Shown: positions 26,059 to 35,631, counted from the stretch's first letter. The stretch is DNA of 40,452 bases from Gallionellales bacterium RIFCSPLOWO2_02_FULL_57_47 (GCA_001801175.1 MGWZ01000120.1:1-40452), one strand, 5' to 3'. The notes: a model not told the origin generated them from the letters alone. Translations and numbers: made by a program.

Positions 26059-28559
26059 TGAGCATCATCGGCAAGTTCAAAAGACTGATTTTCGGCACAA
26101 GTGCTGAGCCTGTGGTGCAAGTCCCCCTGCGGACAGTACCGCAGCCAGAGCAAGCCCAATCCAGCAAGGCTGGCGATAATGAACCTAGGTTTTCGGAAAG
26201 CGATATGTTGGCGGTTCAGCAGCGCGCGGAGACTGTTCAACGAGCATTCAACGAGTCTCTTGGTATCGCAAATCAGTCAAAGAACCGGGGGACACGGGAA
26301 TACAGGTTGCAGGTCGCTCGCGAGTGGCTTATCGAGCTAAAGAAACTCGCAAACAAGTTCCCGTTTCTTCAGCTGACAAACCTGCAAGCGGTCGAAGCTA
26401 GCATCATTGCAGTAGAGGCCGAAACACGCTCGCTCCCCTACAACGAAGTTCTAGTCCGATATGTCGCGGATAACGTTGACTCGTCGGTGACCTCGGCATC
26501 CTGCTGGGTTAAGCCAGGGACGGAAATCCTCGCTAAGGGGCTCACTATTCCGGGTGGGATGCTTTATTACGGCAAAGGACTTGCCCGTGTAACGGGCGCC
26601 GGCATTGAGCCCGCGCTCATCAATCCAGGCCTTCCGGTCAACATGCCCGCGGGTTCGCTAGAACAAATGCCGTACTGGCTTTCCTACTCGGATATTTCAC
26701 CCACCGCGCGTGGCGGGTACCTGCAGTGGCTCGCCGGTGGCCGGAAAGACCCAAACGTTCAGATTGGATACGTATTCCTTTTCTTCTATGGCCTGGAGCG
26801 CCGGGTGCTTGCCGACGCGCGGCAGTACCCGGAGGTCGCGCAGGAGCTCCCTGCAGTCCTCGCGGAAGTAAGAAGGCTCCTTTCAATCTACGAAAACCAA
26901 GGTTCCTTCTACGGATACGCCAGCCGCTTCCTCGACTTGGTGGTAACGGTCGGCGCAAAGGACCGCATCTACAAGCTGCCACCTCTGCCGCAGGGCCAGT
27001 ACAAGGCGCTCACGCTACGGCACAAGATTGCGCTCGGTCAGGCCGCTGTCGATGGCGCGCTACTTCCGGCCGCGTGGGCCTACTCATGGCTCATCAACGA
27101 TGAGCGGTTCTACCCACGCACGCCGGCATGCCGCTGCCGGGACGAATTCAAGAAACTCTTTCTCGACGCCTACGCGGAAAAGTTCGACCAAGGCCTGAAG
27201 CTTCCTGTGAACAAGACAAAGTTAAAGGCGCTCTACAAGCCCGCAAGCGCTTCGTTCGGCTACGGCCAGGTTGAGCTAACAGGCGCTGACATCCCGGATA
27301 TCACGGTTCTTGAGGGGCCGCTCAACCGGCTAAGGGAGATTGCCGAGAGCGCCACCGCACAGCTTGAGCCCTACAGCCGCTACGTCGGCAGAAACCCCGA
27401 GAAAAAGGGTTCCAGGGATGCGATGGTGTTGCTACCGCCTGAGCTGTGGCCAGCCGAGAACTTACACTCTCTTACATCGTGGTTGGTAAAGCTGGGTGCA
27501 GATGGGGCTGCGCAGGTTGCAACGTTTGGCGAGTTGATGCAGCATTTCTCAGCCGGGGCGGCGCCGAAGAAAGATGGGTACCTTGCTCTTGCCTCTGGGC
27601 TGGAGCAGCTCGGGGTAGGCATTGAGCCGGACGTACGATGGGGTGGGCCATTACCGAGCGAAGGCTCGAAAGTTGTGCTCTTTCCCATCTCGGTCGGAGA
27701 ACGAACAACGAAGCCCTCTCCGCCCTACTCTGCCGCGATCCTCACATTGCATCTCGCGGCTGCGGTAATAGCCGCAGACGGTGAGGTTTCCGCTCAAGAA
27801 GAAGAATATCTGGAAAAACAGCTCGGACGCTGGATACATCTAGGTGCGGCAGAGTTCTCGCGGCTTCGTGCGCACCTTAAGTGGCTGCTACTTTCGCCGC
27901 CGTCGCTAACGACGCTCAAGAAGCGCGTCTCTGTCCTGACGGACGACCAGAAACGTGCGATCGCAGAATTCCTCATAGCCCTAGCGCAAGCTGAAGGAGG
28001 CGTTTCGCCCGCGGAGATCAACGTGCTGACCAAGGTGTACCGGCTATTCGGCCTAGATGAAAAGGTTCTCTACAGCCAGGCGCACACTGCGGCGACGGAA
28101 CCTGTAACAGTGAAGCACTCAGCGCCTGCATTAACCGGCTTTGGTGTGCCACCGCAGCCCACGCCTCGGCCTATAGGCGCGATTGTCCTCGACCACGAAC
28201 GGATTGCAACCCTCACGGCCGATTCGGAACGTATCTCGGCGATACTCAGTGCCATTTTCACCGACGAGGTGCAGCCCGCCGAGCCCGTAGTGCCAGCGGA
28301 GCCTGAGGTGACGCCCACGGGCGTTTCCATCGTGCGCCTGGATGCAAGTTACTCGGAATTAGTACGCGTGCTCGTATCTCGCGATGCATGGACACGTGCC
28401 GAGCTGGAGGACTTGGCGTCCGACCGGGGCATCATGCTCGATGGTGCGCTCGATCATATCAACGAAGCGTTCCTCGATGCGCACAACGAGCATCTACTTG
28501 AGGGCGAAGACCCAGTTGAAATCAACAAGAACATCGCAAAGGAGCTTGAAGTCGTATGA
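26058..28559 (+). CDS. sngA: Shango defence protein SngA (TerB_N/TerB/TerB_C)
   Basis: An 833-residue protein. Residues of about 145-350 are a TerB_N domain (YWLSYSDISPTARGGYLQWLAGGR, YVFLFFYGLERRVL). Around 560-680 is a TerB helical domain (HLAAAVIAADGEVSAQEEEYLEKQL). The C-terminus is TerB_C (ASYSELVRVLVSRDAWTRAELEDLA). This domain order, followed by a DUF2791-type ATPase and an Lhr-like helicase, matches the published Shango anti-phage system, in which SngA is the TerB component of unknown biochemical role. The start ATG at 26058 overlaps the TAA of the preceding start-stop codon pair. It overlaps sngB by 4 bases (ATGA). Confidence 0.85.
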   Translation: MSIIGKFKRLIFGTSAEPVVQVPLRTVPQPEQAQSSKAGDNEPRFSESDMLAVQQRAETVQRAFNESLGIANQSKNRGTREYRLQVAREWLIELKKLANKFPFLQLTNLQAVEASIIAVEAETRSLPYNEVLVRYVADNVDSSVTSASCWVKPGTEILAKGLTIPGGMLYYGKGLARVTGAGIEPALINPGLPVNMPAGSLEQMPYWLSYSDISPTARGGYLQWLAGGRKDPNVQIGYVFLFFYGLERRVLADARQYPEVAQELPAVLAEVRRLLSIYENQGSFYGYASRFLDLVVTVGAKDRIYKLPPLPQGQYKALTLRHKIALGQAAVDGALLPAAWAYSWLINDERFYPRTPACRCRDEFKKLFLDAYAEKFDQGLKLPVNKTKLKALYKPASASFGYGQVELTGADIPDITVLEGPLNRLREIAESATAQLEPYSRYVGRNPEKKGSRDAMVLLPPELWPAENLHSLTSWLVKLGADGAAQVATFGELMQHFSAGAAPKKDGYLALASGLEQLGVGIEPDVRWGGPLPSEGSKVVLFPISVGERTTKPSPPYSAAILTLHLAAAVIAADGEVSAQEEEYLEKQLGRWIHLGAAEFSRLRAHLKWLLLSPPSLTTLKKRVSVLTDDQKRAIAEFLIALAQAEGGVSPAEINVLTKVYRLFGLDEKVLYSQAHTAATEPVTVKHSAPALTGFGVPPQPTPRPIGAIVLDHERIATLTADSERISAILSAIFTDEVQPAEPVVPAEPEVTPTGVSIVRLDASYSELVRVLVSRDAWTRAELEDLASDRGIMLDGALDHINEAFLDAHNEHLLEGEDPVEINKNIAKELEVV

Positions 28560-29869
28560 ACGGGATAAAGCAAAAAGACCGGGACGCGGTCATTCAGTCA
28601 TTGCGCGCGGGGGTCGTTCCGAGGGCTGGGCAGCATCTGATTCAAGTCGGGCGTGCCCGCGAGCTCGAATCGCTGATCGGCGACATCGAGAGGCTGGCTG
28701 ATGGTGGCTCGACGTTTCGTCTTGTCATCGGTGAGTACGGCTCTGGCAAGACGTTTTTTCTGAACCTGGTGCGCGCGGTCGGCATGGAAAAGAAGCTCGT
28801 GACGACTTCCGCTGATCTCAATCCGGACCGGCGGCTTCACGCGACCGGAGGTCAGGCCCGTTCGCTTTATGCGGAGCTGACGAGAAACCTCTCCACACGT
28901 ACCAAGCCCGACGGCGGCGCGCTCGCCGGTATCGTGGAGAAGTTTGTTGCGGCCACGCTCACCGAAGCGAAAACCGCGGGCGAGAAACCCGAAGCCGCCA
29001 TTCATCGCAAGCTCGAAAGCCTTGCCGAGATGGTGAACGGCTATGACTTTGCAGCCGTAATTGCCGCCTACTGGAATGGCTTCGATGAGGGTAACGAGCA
29101 GACGAAGAGCGATGCTATCCGCTGGCTTCGTGGGGAGTTCACCACCAAGACTGATGCCAGGTCCGCGCTTGGCGTGAGAACCATCGTTGATGACGCGACG
29201 GTCTATGATCAGTTGAAACTCCTCGCACGATTTGTCCGCTTGGCCGGTTTCGAGGGCTTGCTCATTTGCCTCGACGAAATGGTCAACCTTTATAAGCTCG
29301 CGAATACCCAGGCGCGAAACTCGAATTATGAACAACTGCTGCGGATTCTTAACGACTCGTTGCAAGGTACGGCGGAGGGGCTTGGATTCGTGCTTGGGGG
29401 TACTCCAGAATTCCTGATGGACACCCGCCGAGGCCTCTATAGCTATCCTGCGCTGCAGTCGCGGCTTGCGGAAAACACTTTTGCAAAGCAGCAAGGACTG
29501 GTTGACTTCACCGGCCCCGTGCTTCGACTCGCAAGCCTTTCGCCAGAGGACTTTTTTGTCCTCCTGCAAAAGTTGCGGCACGTCTACGCATTGGGGGAGC
29601 CGTCAAAATATCTCCTGCCAGATGAGGCGCTGCCAGCGTTCATGGAGCATTGCCATAAGCGTATCGGCGAGGCCTACTTCCGTACGCCGCGCACGACCAT
29701 TACCGCGTTCATCAACCTGATGGCGGTGCTCGAGCAGAACCCTAATGCGACCTGGCGAGAGCTCCTTGGACAGGTAGAGGTAGAGAAAGATACCGGAGCA
29801 GTGAAGGAGCTTATGGTCGAAGACAACTCCTCTGGCGGTGATGATGAGCTCGCCAGCTTCAAGCTCTAG
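28556..29869 (+). CDS. sngB: Shango defence ATPase SngB (DUF2791/BrxD-like)
   Basis: A 437-residue P-loop ATPase of the DUF2791 type, related to the BrxD protein of BREX. Walker A is GEYGSGKT (residues 59-66) and Walker B is LLICLDEM (Asp240, Glu241). A sensor-like GGTPEFLMD segment follows at about residue 282, and a C-terminal winged-helix-like region contains FRTPRTTITAFINLM. In Shango it is required with SngA and SngC for phage protection, presumably on DNA, but its mechanism is not established. It is translationally coupled to sngA (4-base overlap) and overlaps the sngC start by about 30 bases. Confidence 0.85.
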   Translation: MNGIKQKDRDAVIQSLRAGVVPRAGQHLIQVGRARELESLIGDIERLADGGSTFRLVIGEYGSGKTFFLNLVRAVGMEKKLVTTSADLNPDRRLHATGGQARSLYAELTRNLSTRTKPDGGALAGIVEKFVAATLTEAKTAGEKPEAAIHRKLESLAEMVNGYDFAAVIAAYWNGFDEGNEQTKSDAIRWLRGEFTTKTDARSALGVRTIVDDATVYDQLKLLARFVRLAGFEGLLICLDEMVNLYKLANTQARNSNYEQLLRILNDSLQGTAEGLGFVLGGTPEFLMDTRRGLYSYPALQSRLAENTFAKQQGLVDFTGPVLRLASLSPEDFFVLLQKLRHVYALGEPSKYLLPDEALPAFMEHCHKRIGEAYFRTPRTTITAFINLMAVLEQNPNATWRELLGQVEVEKDTGAVKELMVEDNSSGGDDELASFKL

Positions 29870-32138
29870 CGGCCAAGCTTCGAGCAGCTTTCACGCGCTG
29901 GATGAGCGCATCCAGCGCTGGATTTGGCAGGCGGGCTGGACCGAACTCAAGGACGCACAGGAGCGGGCGATACCAATCATCTTGGAGGGCACGCGCGATG
30001 TCATCATTGCCGCCGCCACCGCATCAGGCAAGACAGAGGCCGCGTTTTTGCCCATCCTCACGAAGCTCTTGCGGGACGAACACCCAATGCCCTGCGCCCT
30101 CTACGTGAGTCCCTTAAAAGCGCTCATCAATGACCAGTGGGGCCGGTTGGAGACACTTTGCGAATCGCTCGAAGTACAGGTTACCCCTTGGCATGGTGAT
30201 ATCTCTGATACGAAGAAGAAACGCTTTCTGAAACACCCGCGAGGGTGCATCCTTATCACGCCAGAATCTCTCGAAGGTCTGCTGATGAACCGCGGCCAAG
30301 CGCTGAAAGGGATCTTCGATGGGCTCCGTTTCTGCGTGGTGGACGAGCTTCACGCGTTCATCGACACCGAAAGGGGAAAGCAGATGCAGTCATTGCTCAA
30401 TCGCATCGATTTCGCATTGAAACGCTCGGTGCCTCGCATTGGCCTTTCGGCCACGCTGGGCGAAATGCGGCTCGCGGCTGAGTTTCTTCGACCCGGAGCT
30501 GGCGACAAGGTCGACATCATCGAGAGCAAGGAGGCCGGTCAAGAGCTTAAGGTATTGGTCAAAGGCTATCTCGATCTTCCGCCGCGCCTACCCGACAAGG
30601 AGATTCAGCAACAAGAATCGCAAGGGCTCCTGGTCGAAAAAGAGGACGAGGTGCCGCAAGGCGTGCTCGCCATCAGTGAGCAACTTTTCAAGACGCTTCG
30701 TGGCAGCAATAACCTTATCTTCCCCAATAGTCGTGGCAAGGTCGAACTCTACTCGGATCTATTGCGGTGGCAATGTGAGAAGCTTGGCGTACCTAACGAA
30801 TTCTGGCCGCATCACGGCAGTCTCTCCAAAGATATCCGTGAAGAAGCGGAAGCTGCGCTCAAGTCCAAGGAGCGCCCCGCAAGTGCGGTGTGTACGACAA
30901 CCCTGGAGCTTGGCATTGACATCGGCGCCGTGAAGAGCGTGGCCCAGATTGGGCCGGCACCGACGGTAGCAAGCTTGCGCCAGCGGCTCGGGCGTTCTGG
31001 GCGCCGCAAAGGGGAACCGGCAATTCTTCGAAGCTACAACCTTGAAGGGGAAATCACACCGGATACCCCGCTCTCGGACCAGTTGCGCGAGGGACTTGTG
31101 CAGACCATTGCCCAGATTCGGCTTCTCGCGAAGGGCTGGTACGAACCGCCCCGGATTTCCGGAAAGCATTTTTCCACGCTCATTCAGCAACTCCTGTCGC
31201 TTGTTGCCCAGTACGGTGGAGCAACTGCCGCGCAAGCCTGGTCAGTCCTGTGCGAAAGCGGAGTCTTTCCCGGCGTCACTAAGGAGGAGTTCGCCGAACT
31301 CCTCCGTGGTCTTGGTGAGAAAGACGTACTCATGCAAGACTCGACCGGGCTTCTTCTTCACGGCGGACTCGGCGAGAAGCTCGTGAACCACTACACCTTC
31401 TACGCAGCATTCACGAGCGATGAGGAGTTTCGCATCGTCTCGGGCGGAAAGACACTAGGCTCGGTGCCGGTATCGCGCCCGCTGGAGGTAGGAAGCTATG
31501 TCATCTTCGCTGGGCGGCGCTGGCAAGTGATGGGTTTTTACCCAACGGAGAAACTCATTGAGGTCGTGCCTGCCAAAGGGGGCAAGCCCCCGCTCTTCGA
31601 TGGCATGGTCGGCAAAGTGCACGACAGAGTACGCGCCGAAATGCGCGCCGTGCTCTCTGATACGGCGCCCGTATCATTTCTGGATAAGCAAGCTGTCGAA
31701 CTCCTGGCCGAAGCGCGCTCGACCTACGCCCGGTTCAATCTTGACAACGAGTCGGTGATTCAGTTCGGCAACGAAGCGCGCATTTTTACGTGGTGCGGCG
31801 ACTGGGTAAATGACACCTTGGCACTCATGTTGGCTAAAAAGGATGTTAAAGCGACTAACGAAGGGCTATGCCTAGTCGTGTTTAATGCAGAGCGTGACCG
31901 TCTTCGGGACCTTCTTTACGACATTGCGAACGGCAAGCCGCCCAAGCCAGAAGACCTTGCGCGGCTCATTCAAAACAAGGCACGAGAAAAATGGGATGGC
32001 CTTCTCACGGAAGAATTGCTTTGCAAGTCATTTGCGTCGAGCGAGCTGGATGTACCAGGTGCAATAGCAGCAGCTAACCTAGCAGCGTGCGGCATTATCA
32101 ATCCCCGCGTGCGCGGCGATGAAGGGCTGGGCCGATAG
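29841..32138 (+). CDS. sngC: Shango defence helicase SngC (Lhr-like SF2)
   Basis: About 765 residues of a superfamily 2 helicase with Lhr-like architecture. Motif I is ATASGKTEAAF (Lys at about residue 64), motif Ia VSPLKALINDQ, motif II DELH (about 168-171), motif III LSATLG, and motif VI RLGRSGRR. An Lhr-type winged-helix and C-terminal domain extend to the end. In Shango this helicase acts with SngA and SngB. Similar helicases (BrxHI) occur next to BrxD-like ATPases in BREX, but no BREX methylase or PglZ lies here. Starts at GTG 29838, ATG 29841 and ATG 29844 are all possible, inside the end of sngB. The stop lies 36 bases before the right yaeQ repeat. Confidence 0.85.
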   Translation: MMSSPASSSSGQASSSFHALDERIQRWIWQAGWTELKDAQERAIPIILEGTRDVIIAAATASGKTEAAFLPILTKLLRDEHPMPCALYVSPLKALINDQWGRLETLCESLEVQVTPWHGDISDTKKKRFLKHPRGCILITPESLEGLLMNRGQALKGIFDGLRFCVVDELHAFIDTERGKQMQSLLNRIDFALKRSVPRIGLSATLGEMRLAAEFLRPGAGDKVDIIESKEAGQELKVLVKGYLDLPPRLPDKEIQQQESQGLLVEKEDEVPQGVLAISEQLFKTLRGSNNLIFPNSRGKVELYSDLLRWQCEKLGVPNEFWPHHGSLSKDIREEAEAALKSKERPASAVCTTTLELGIDIGAVKSVAQIGPAPTVASLRQRLGRSGRRKGEPAILRSYNLEGEITPDTPLSDQLREGLVQTIAQIRLLAKGWYEPPRISGKHFSTLIQQLLSLVAQYGGATAAQAWSVLCESGVFPGVTKEEFAELLRGLGEKDVLMQDSTGLLLHGGLGEKLVNHYTFYAAFTSDEEFRIVSGGKTLGSVPVSRPLEVGSYVIFAGRRWQVMGFYPTEKLIEVVPAKGGKPPLFDGMVGKVHDRVRAEMRAVLSDTAPVSFLDKQAVELLAEARSTYARFNLDNESVIQFGNEARIFTWCGDWVNDTLALMLAKKDVKATNEGLCLVVFNAERDRLRDLLYDIANGKPPKPEDLARLIQNKAREKWDGLLTEELLCKSFASSELDVPGAIAAANLAACGIINPRVRGDEGLGR

Positions 32139-32174
32139 TTTTGCTGGCTCTTAAACATGGCGGGATAAAAATTG

Positions 32175-32365
32175 CAACGCCTGAATAACCTCACCGTGCT
32201 TAACCTGCCGACTGAAACCACGCTGGCTCTTGCCGCGCTCGCCAGCCGCAACATGCAACTGCAATGCGCCATACAGGAAGAGCACATCATGATGACCAGC
32301 GATGCAGGGATGATCGAAATCGAGCCGAAGATTTTGCATGGCCGTTTCCGTTCGGCTGACGGATG
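32175..32365 (+). pseudogene. yaeQ: Orphan 3' end of yaeQ (right copy of the 178-bp repeat)
   Basis: This fragment continues the YaeQ reading frame from QRLNNLTVLNL to RSADG and stops at 32363-32365, overlapping the ychJ ATG by 4 bases. It lacks the first two thirds of the gene. Because its end is fused neatly to ychJ, it is most likely the original tail, detached when the Shango DNA entered. Confidence 0.88.
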
Positions 32366-32746
32366 ACGGCAAAGCAGCTACCCTGTCCTTGCGGTGCAGC
32401 CAGCTACAGCGCCTGTTGCGGCCGCTATCACAACGGCGACGTTGCCCCGGATGCCGCAACCCTGATGCGCTCCCGTTACAGCGCTTATGTGCTCAGGCTG
32501 GAAGCCTATCTGCTTGCCACGTGGCATCCCGATACCCGCCCGGCCTCGCTTGATCTGGCCGCTGACAACTGCAAATGGCTGGGGCTGGAAGTGAAGAAAT
32601 TCATTCGGGAATCGGCGGATTGCGCCACAGTCGAGTTCGTCGCACGCTACAAGACCGGAGGGCGCGCCCATCGCCTGCATGAGATCAGCCGCTTTGTGCG
32701 CGATGCGGGGCGGTGGTTCTATGTGGATGGGAAATTTACGGATTAG
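32362..32746 (+). CDS. ychJ: YchJ family (UPF0225) protein
   Basis: A 127-residue protein of the YchJ/UPF0225 family. The N-terminal zinc-type motif CPCGAASYSACCGRYH resembles a SEC-C domain, followed by the family segment LMRSRYSAYVLRLEAYLLATWHP and a cystatin-like beta sheet (VEFVARYKTGG, RWFYVDGKF). Function is unknown. The ATG (32363) overlaps the stop of the yaeQ tail, so in the ancestral order yaeQ and ychJ were translationally coupled; the inserted Shango DNA has separated them. Confidence 0.87.
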
Positions 32747-32783
32747 CCAGCCAGTGCAGAATCGGCGCCGCCGTGAGGGCTAA

Positions 32784-34469
32784 TCAGAAGCTGGTCTTGG
32801 TCTTCAGCAGGAACTGAAACGATGTTGTGTTGGAGTCGCGGTTAAGCGGGAACGCGAAGTCGGCGTGCATCACGTTGCCGAAGGCCGAGCGGGCGCTGAG
32901 AATACGGAGGCCGAAGCCGACATCGTGGAGCCAGCCGGGATTCGAGAGGTTCTGGTTCATGCTGCCACCCCACGCGCGGCCGGCATCGTAGAACATTGCG
33001 CCGCCAACGCGGAACAGCCGGAACGGATACCACTCGGAATAAGCGCGCCTCTCAACGGTCAGCAGAGCGCTTTTGTTCCCGCTCTGGTAACGCAGCGGGT
33101 AACCGCGCAGGCCATTGTCGCCGCCAAGCAGCAATTGCTCGTCAATGCCCGGGTTGCTGACGGCATTGGCCTCAACGGACATGAAAAGCAGGGTGTGCTC
33201 GCTCCGGGGTATGTAATATCGCGCGGACCCATTGAGCAGATGCTTTTCGCTGATGCCGTTCCAGTATTCTCCTGAAAGTGACGCCGACAACAACAGGGCG
33301 CTGCGGGGCAATATTTCAAGACCATTGCCTATGCTCCCTTTGTAAATCCACAGATTATTGCTGGAGCCGAGGCCGGTCAGTGCGCGGCCTATTTGCACGC
33401 TGGATTGAAAGCCCATCGCGAAATACTCGGCACGTTCAATCTGGTCCCGGTTCTTGAGTTTCTGGTAGCTGTCCTCGACGACTTCGTAGCGGAAGAATGG
33501 GGCACTCAGGCGCTGATCCGGTGGTGGCTGCACGGGCGGAAACAGGTTTGCGGCCGGTCCATAAGTATTCGTATCGTAGGTCAGGCCGATGGAATAGCGG
33601 CGCGCCCGATTTTCGATGAGACCTTCGGACCAGCCGCCGAAAACCTCAACCCCTTTCTGCGAATGGGAGTACTGCCCGATCAGTATTCCGCTGTTGTAAA
33701 GAGGATCGATGCGGTCATCCTGCATCACGGATACCCCGGCGGCCCAGCGCGTATCCAGTGCATAGAAAGGCTGGCCGAAAAAGAAGGACTGGCGCTTGCC
33801 GTCACTGAGCTTGGCGTACCGGTAACCTGCGTTATACCAGCCGCCAAAGGCTTGTTTATCGCTGATTTCGAATTCGGTGCCGTTGCGATCGACGTCCGAG
33901 ATATTCCTCAGCCCCAGTGAGGCGCCAGTACCGAGCAAATTGCGCTCCTCAATCGTAAAACCCAATGTATTGACCCCGCCGGCGCGGCTGAATTGGAAGC
34001 CGGGATGCAGCGACCAGGTGTCCCGTGTCTTGACCTCGATATCGACGACGCCGTCGTGGTAGGCAATTGGCCGGATATGAACGTCGTAGATGAAACGGTT
34101 GCTGCGCAGCAGGCGCTCCGATTCTTCGATAAGGCGAGTCGAAACAGGCTCGCCGCTCTTGAACAGCAGGGTATCTTCAATGACTTTGGGACGCGTTCTG
34201 ATGTGCAGGCCGTTTGCAACGCGGTAGGGGAGCGCATTTTCCTTTGGATCCTGCAGTTCGAAAATATCCTGACCGTCGATGCGAATCTCGCCGAACACGG
34301 CCCCGGCGGCTTCAAGCTCGACAAAGGAGGGAATGTCATTTTCCTGGCTCGGTTCATTCGCAATTGCCGGGTTGTGCGCGATGGCGAAACAAAAGATCAA
34401 CAGCCAGCGAGTCCAGCACGGGGTCGCGTTTATCCAGGGTGAAATGAGGTGCGTTTTCGGGTAAGCCAA
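32784..34469 (-). CDS. BamA/TamA-superfamily outer-membrane barrel protein
   Basis: A 561-residue protein with a signal peptide (hydrophobic residues of about 20-38, ending AIA), a POTRA-like domain (residues of about 105-170, SGEPVSTRLIEESERLLRSNRFIYDVHI and DVEVKTRDTWS) and a C-terminal 16-strand-like barrel ending in Phe, as BAM substrates do. The loop motif LLLGGDNGLRGYPLRYQSG matches the conserved L6-type (V/I)RG-like element, and FYDAGRAWGG is a family hallmark. Only one full POTRA domain is visible, so it is not BamA itself. It is likely a surface-antigen-type translocator of unknown cargo. It stands alone. Confidence 0.78.
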   Translation of the reverse strand: MAYPKTHLISPWINATPCWTRWLLIFCFAIAHNPAIANEPSQENDIPSFVELEAAGAVFGEIRIDGQDIFELQDPKENALPYRVANGLHIRTRPKVIEDTLLFKSGEPVSTRLIEESERLLRSNRFIYDVHIRPIAYHDGVVDIEVKTRDTWSLHPGFQFSRAGGVNTLGFTIEERNLLGTGASLGLRNISDVDRNGTEFEISDKQAFGGWYNAGYRYAKLSDGKRQSFFFGQPFYALDTRWAAGVSVMQDDRIDPLYNSGILIGQYSHSQKGVEVFGGWSEGLIENRARRYSIGLTYDTNTYGPAANLFPPVQPPPDQRLSAPFFRYEVVEDSYQKLKNRDQIERAEYFAMGFQSSVQIGRALTGLGSSNNLWIYKGSIGNGLEILPRSALLLSASLSGEYWNGISEKHLLNGSARYYIPRSEHTLLFMSVEANAVSNPGIDEQLLLGGDNGLRGYPLRYQSGNKSALLTVERRAYSEWYPFRLFRVGGAMFYDAGRAWGGSMNQNLSNPGWLHDVGFGLRILSARSAFGNVMHADFAFPLNRDSNTTSFQFLLKTKTSF

Positions 34470-34654
34470 AAAAATTCCGTTCAGATTGGTTTCAGCGCGA
34501 GCGCAGCCTTATTTTATCCAGTAAAGCGCAGCCTGTTGTTTTTTATTGTTGCGACGCCGAGGCTCGTCGCACCGGGCTGGTCTGCTGAACGCGAACAGGA
34601 CTTTGCAGGCGGCGCAGAGTAAAATCCGCATTTGTTCAGCAAGTCCATCCCAAA

Positions 34655-35527
34655 ATGTCCATACAGTGGTTTCCCGGTCACATGACCTCGGCGCGCAGAA
34701 AAGCGGCCGAGACCATGGAATTTATCGATGTTGTCGTCGAAGTACTGGATGCGCGCGCGCCCGAAGCGAGCAGCAACCCGATGATCAGGGAGTTGCGCGA
34801 GCATCGCCAGCGCCCCTGCCTGAAGATACTCAACAAGGCCGACCTCGCCGACCCCGTCGCCACCCAAGCGTGGCTCGATTATTACAGCCGGCAACCTGGT
34901 GTCAAGGCGGTGGCGCTGAGCTGCAAGAGCGCCAGCGATGCCGCCAAGGTACCCAAGCTATGCCAGCCGCTCGCCCCGCATCGTGACAGCACCCACAAGC
35001 CGCTGCGCATGATAATCATGGGCATCCCCAATGTCGGCAAGTCCACGCTGATGAACATGCTGCTCAAACGCCGCGTCGCCAATGTCGGCGACGAACCCGC
35101 CGTGACTAAATCACAGCAGTGCCACAACCTGAATGAACGTATGACGCTCACCGATTCGCCAGGCCTGATGTGGCCGAAGATCGAACACCGTGAAGACGGA
35201 CTGATGCTCGCCGCGATCCATGCTATCGGCCGCAATGCCGTTATCGAAGAAGAGGTTGCCGAATATCTCGCCAGTGTTCTGCTGGCGCGCTATCCCGCGC
35301 AGCTCGTCGAACGCTACAGTTTGGCGGCGGAAGGGCTTGATGGCGTGGGTGTGATCGAAGCCATCGCCAAAAAACGCGGCTGCCTGCTGAAGGGCAAGGG
35401 AGGTGAACCGGACCTGGAAAAAGCAGCGATGATTTTGCTCACGGAGTACCGCAGCGGGAAGCTGGGGCGGATCAGTCTGGAGACACCGGAGTCGCGTGCA
35501 GCGATGTTAATGGCAGATGCCAGGTAA
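34655..35527 (+). CDS. rbgA: Ribosome biogenesis GTPase YlqF/RbgA
   Basis: A 290-residue circularly permuted GTPase. The G4 motif NKAD (60-63) and G5 SCKSA come before G1 GIPNVGKST (123-131) and G3 DSPG, the order typical of YlqF/RbgA, which helps mature the large ribosomal subunit. The N-terminal IQWFPGHM is the family start. A strong terminator follows at 35599-35631. Confidence 0.93.
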   Translation: MSIQWFPGHMTSARRKAAETMEFIDVVVEVLDARAPEASSNPMIRELREHRQRPCLKILNKADLADPVATQAWLDYYSRQPGVKAVALSCKSASDAAKVPKLCQPLAPHRDSTHKPLRMIIMGIPNVGKSTLMNMLLKRRVANVGDEPAVTKSQQCHNLNERMTLTDSPGLMWPKIEHREDGLMLAAIHAIGRNAVIEEEVAEYLASVLLARYPAQLVERYSLAAEGLDGVGVIEAIAKKRGCLLKGKGGEPDLEKAAMILLTEYRSGKLGRISLETPESRAAMLMADAR

Positions 35528-35598
35528 TCACTGAATAAAACAGGCTTCTTTGATGTTCTGAGAAAAGCGGTTTGTTTGCGGTATTGTTCCGCAAAAGA

Positions 35599-35631
35599 AA
35601 ACGGCTTCCAGTCAATCACTGGAAGCCGTTT
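35599..35631. terminator. Terminator after rbgA
   Basis: A 14-bp perfect stem, AAACGGCTTCCAGT-caatc-ACTGGAAGCCGTTT, followed by TTGG. It ends rbgA. On the other strand it would have ended the ancestral tRNA-Phe. Confidence 0.85.

Noticed and set aside
28598-29581. 327-codon minus-strand frame
   Set aside because: Antisense shadow of sngB, which has intact Walker motifs and overlaps both neighbours in a normal operon pattern.
26058-32138. A BREX system
   Set aside because: BrxD-like ATPase and Lhr-like helicase also occur in BREX, but no BrxL/BrxC, PglZ or methylase gene is here, and the TerB protein in first place fits Shango better.
34470-34654. A gene between the outer-membrane protein and rbgA
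   Set aside because: Only short frames that overlap rbgA in the wrong frame; the space probably holds the divergent promoters.
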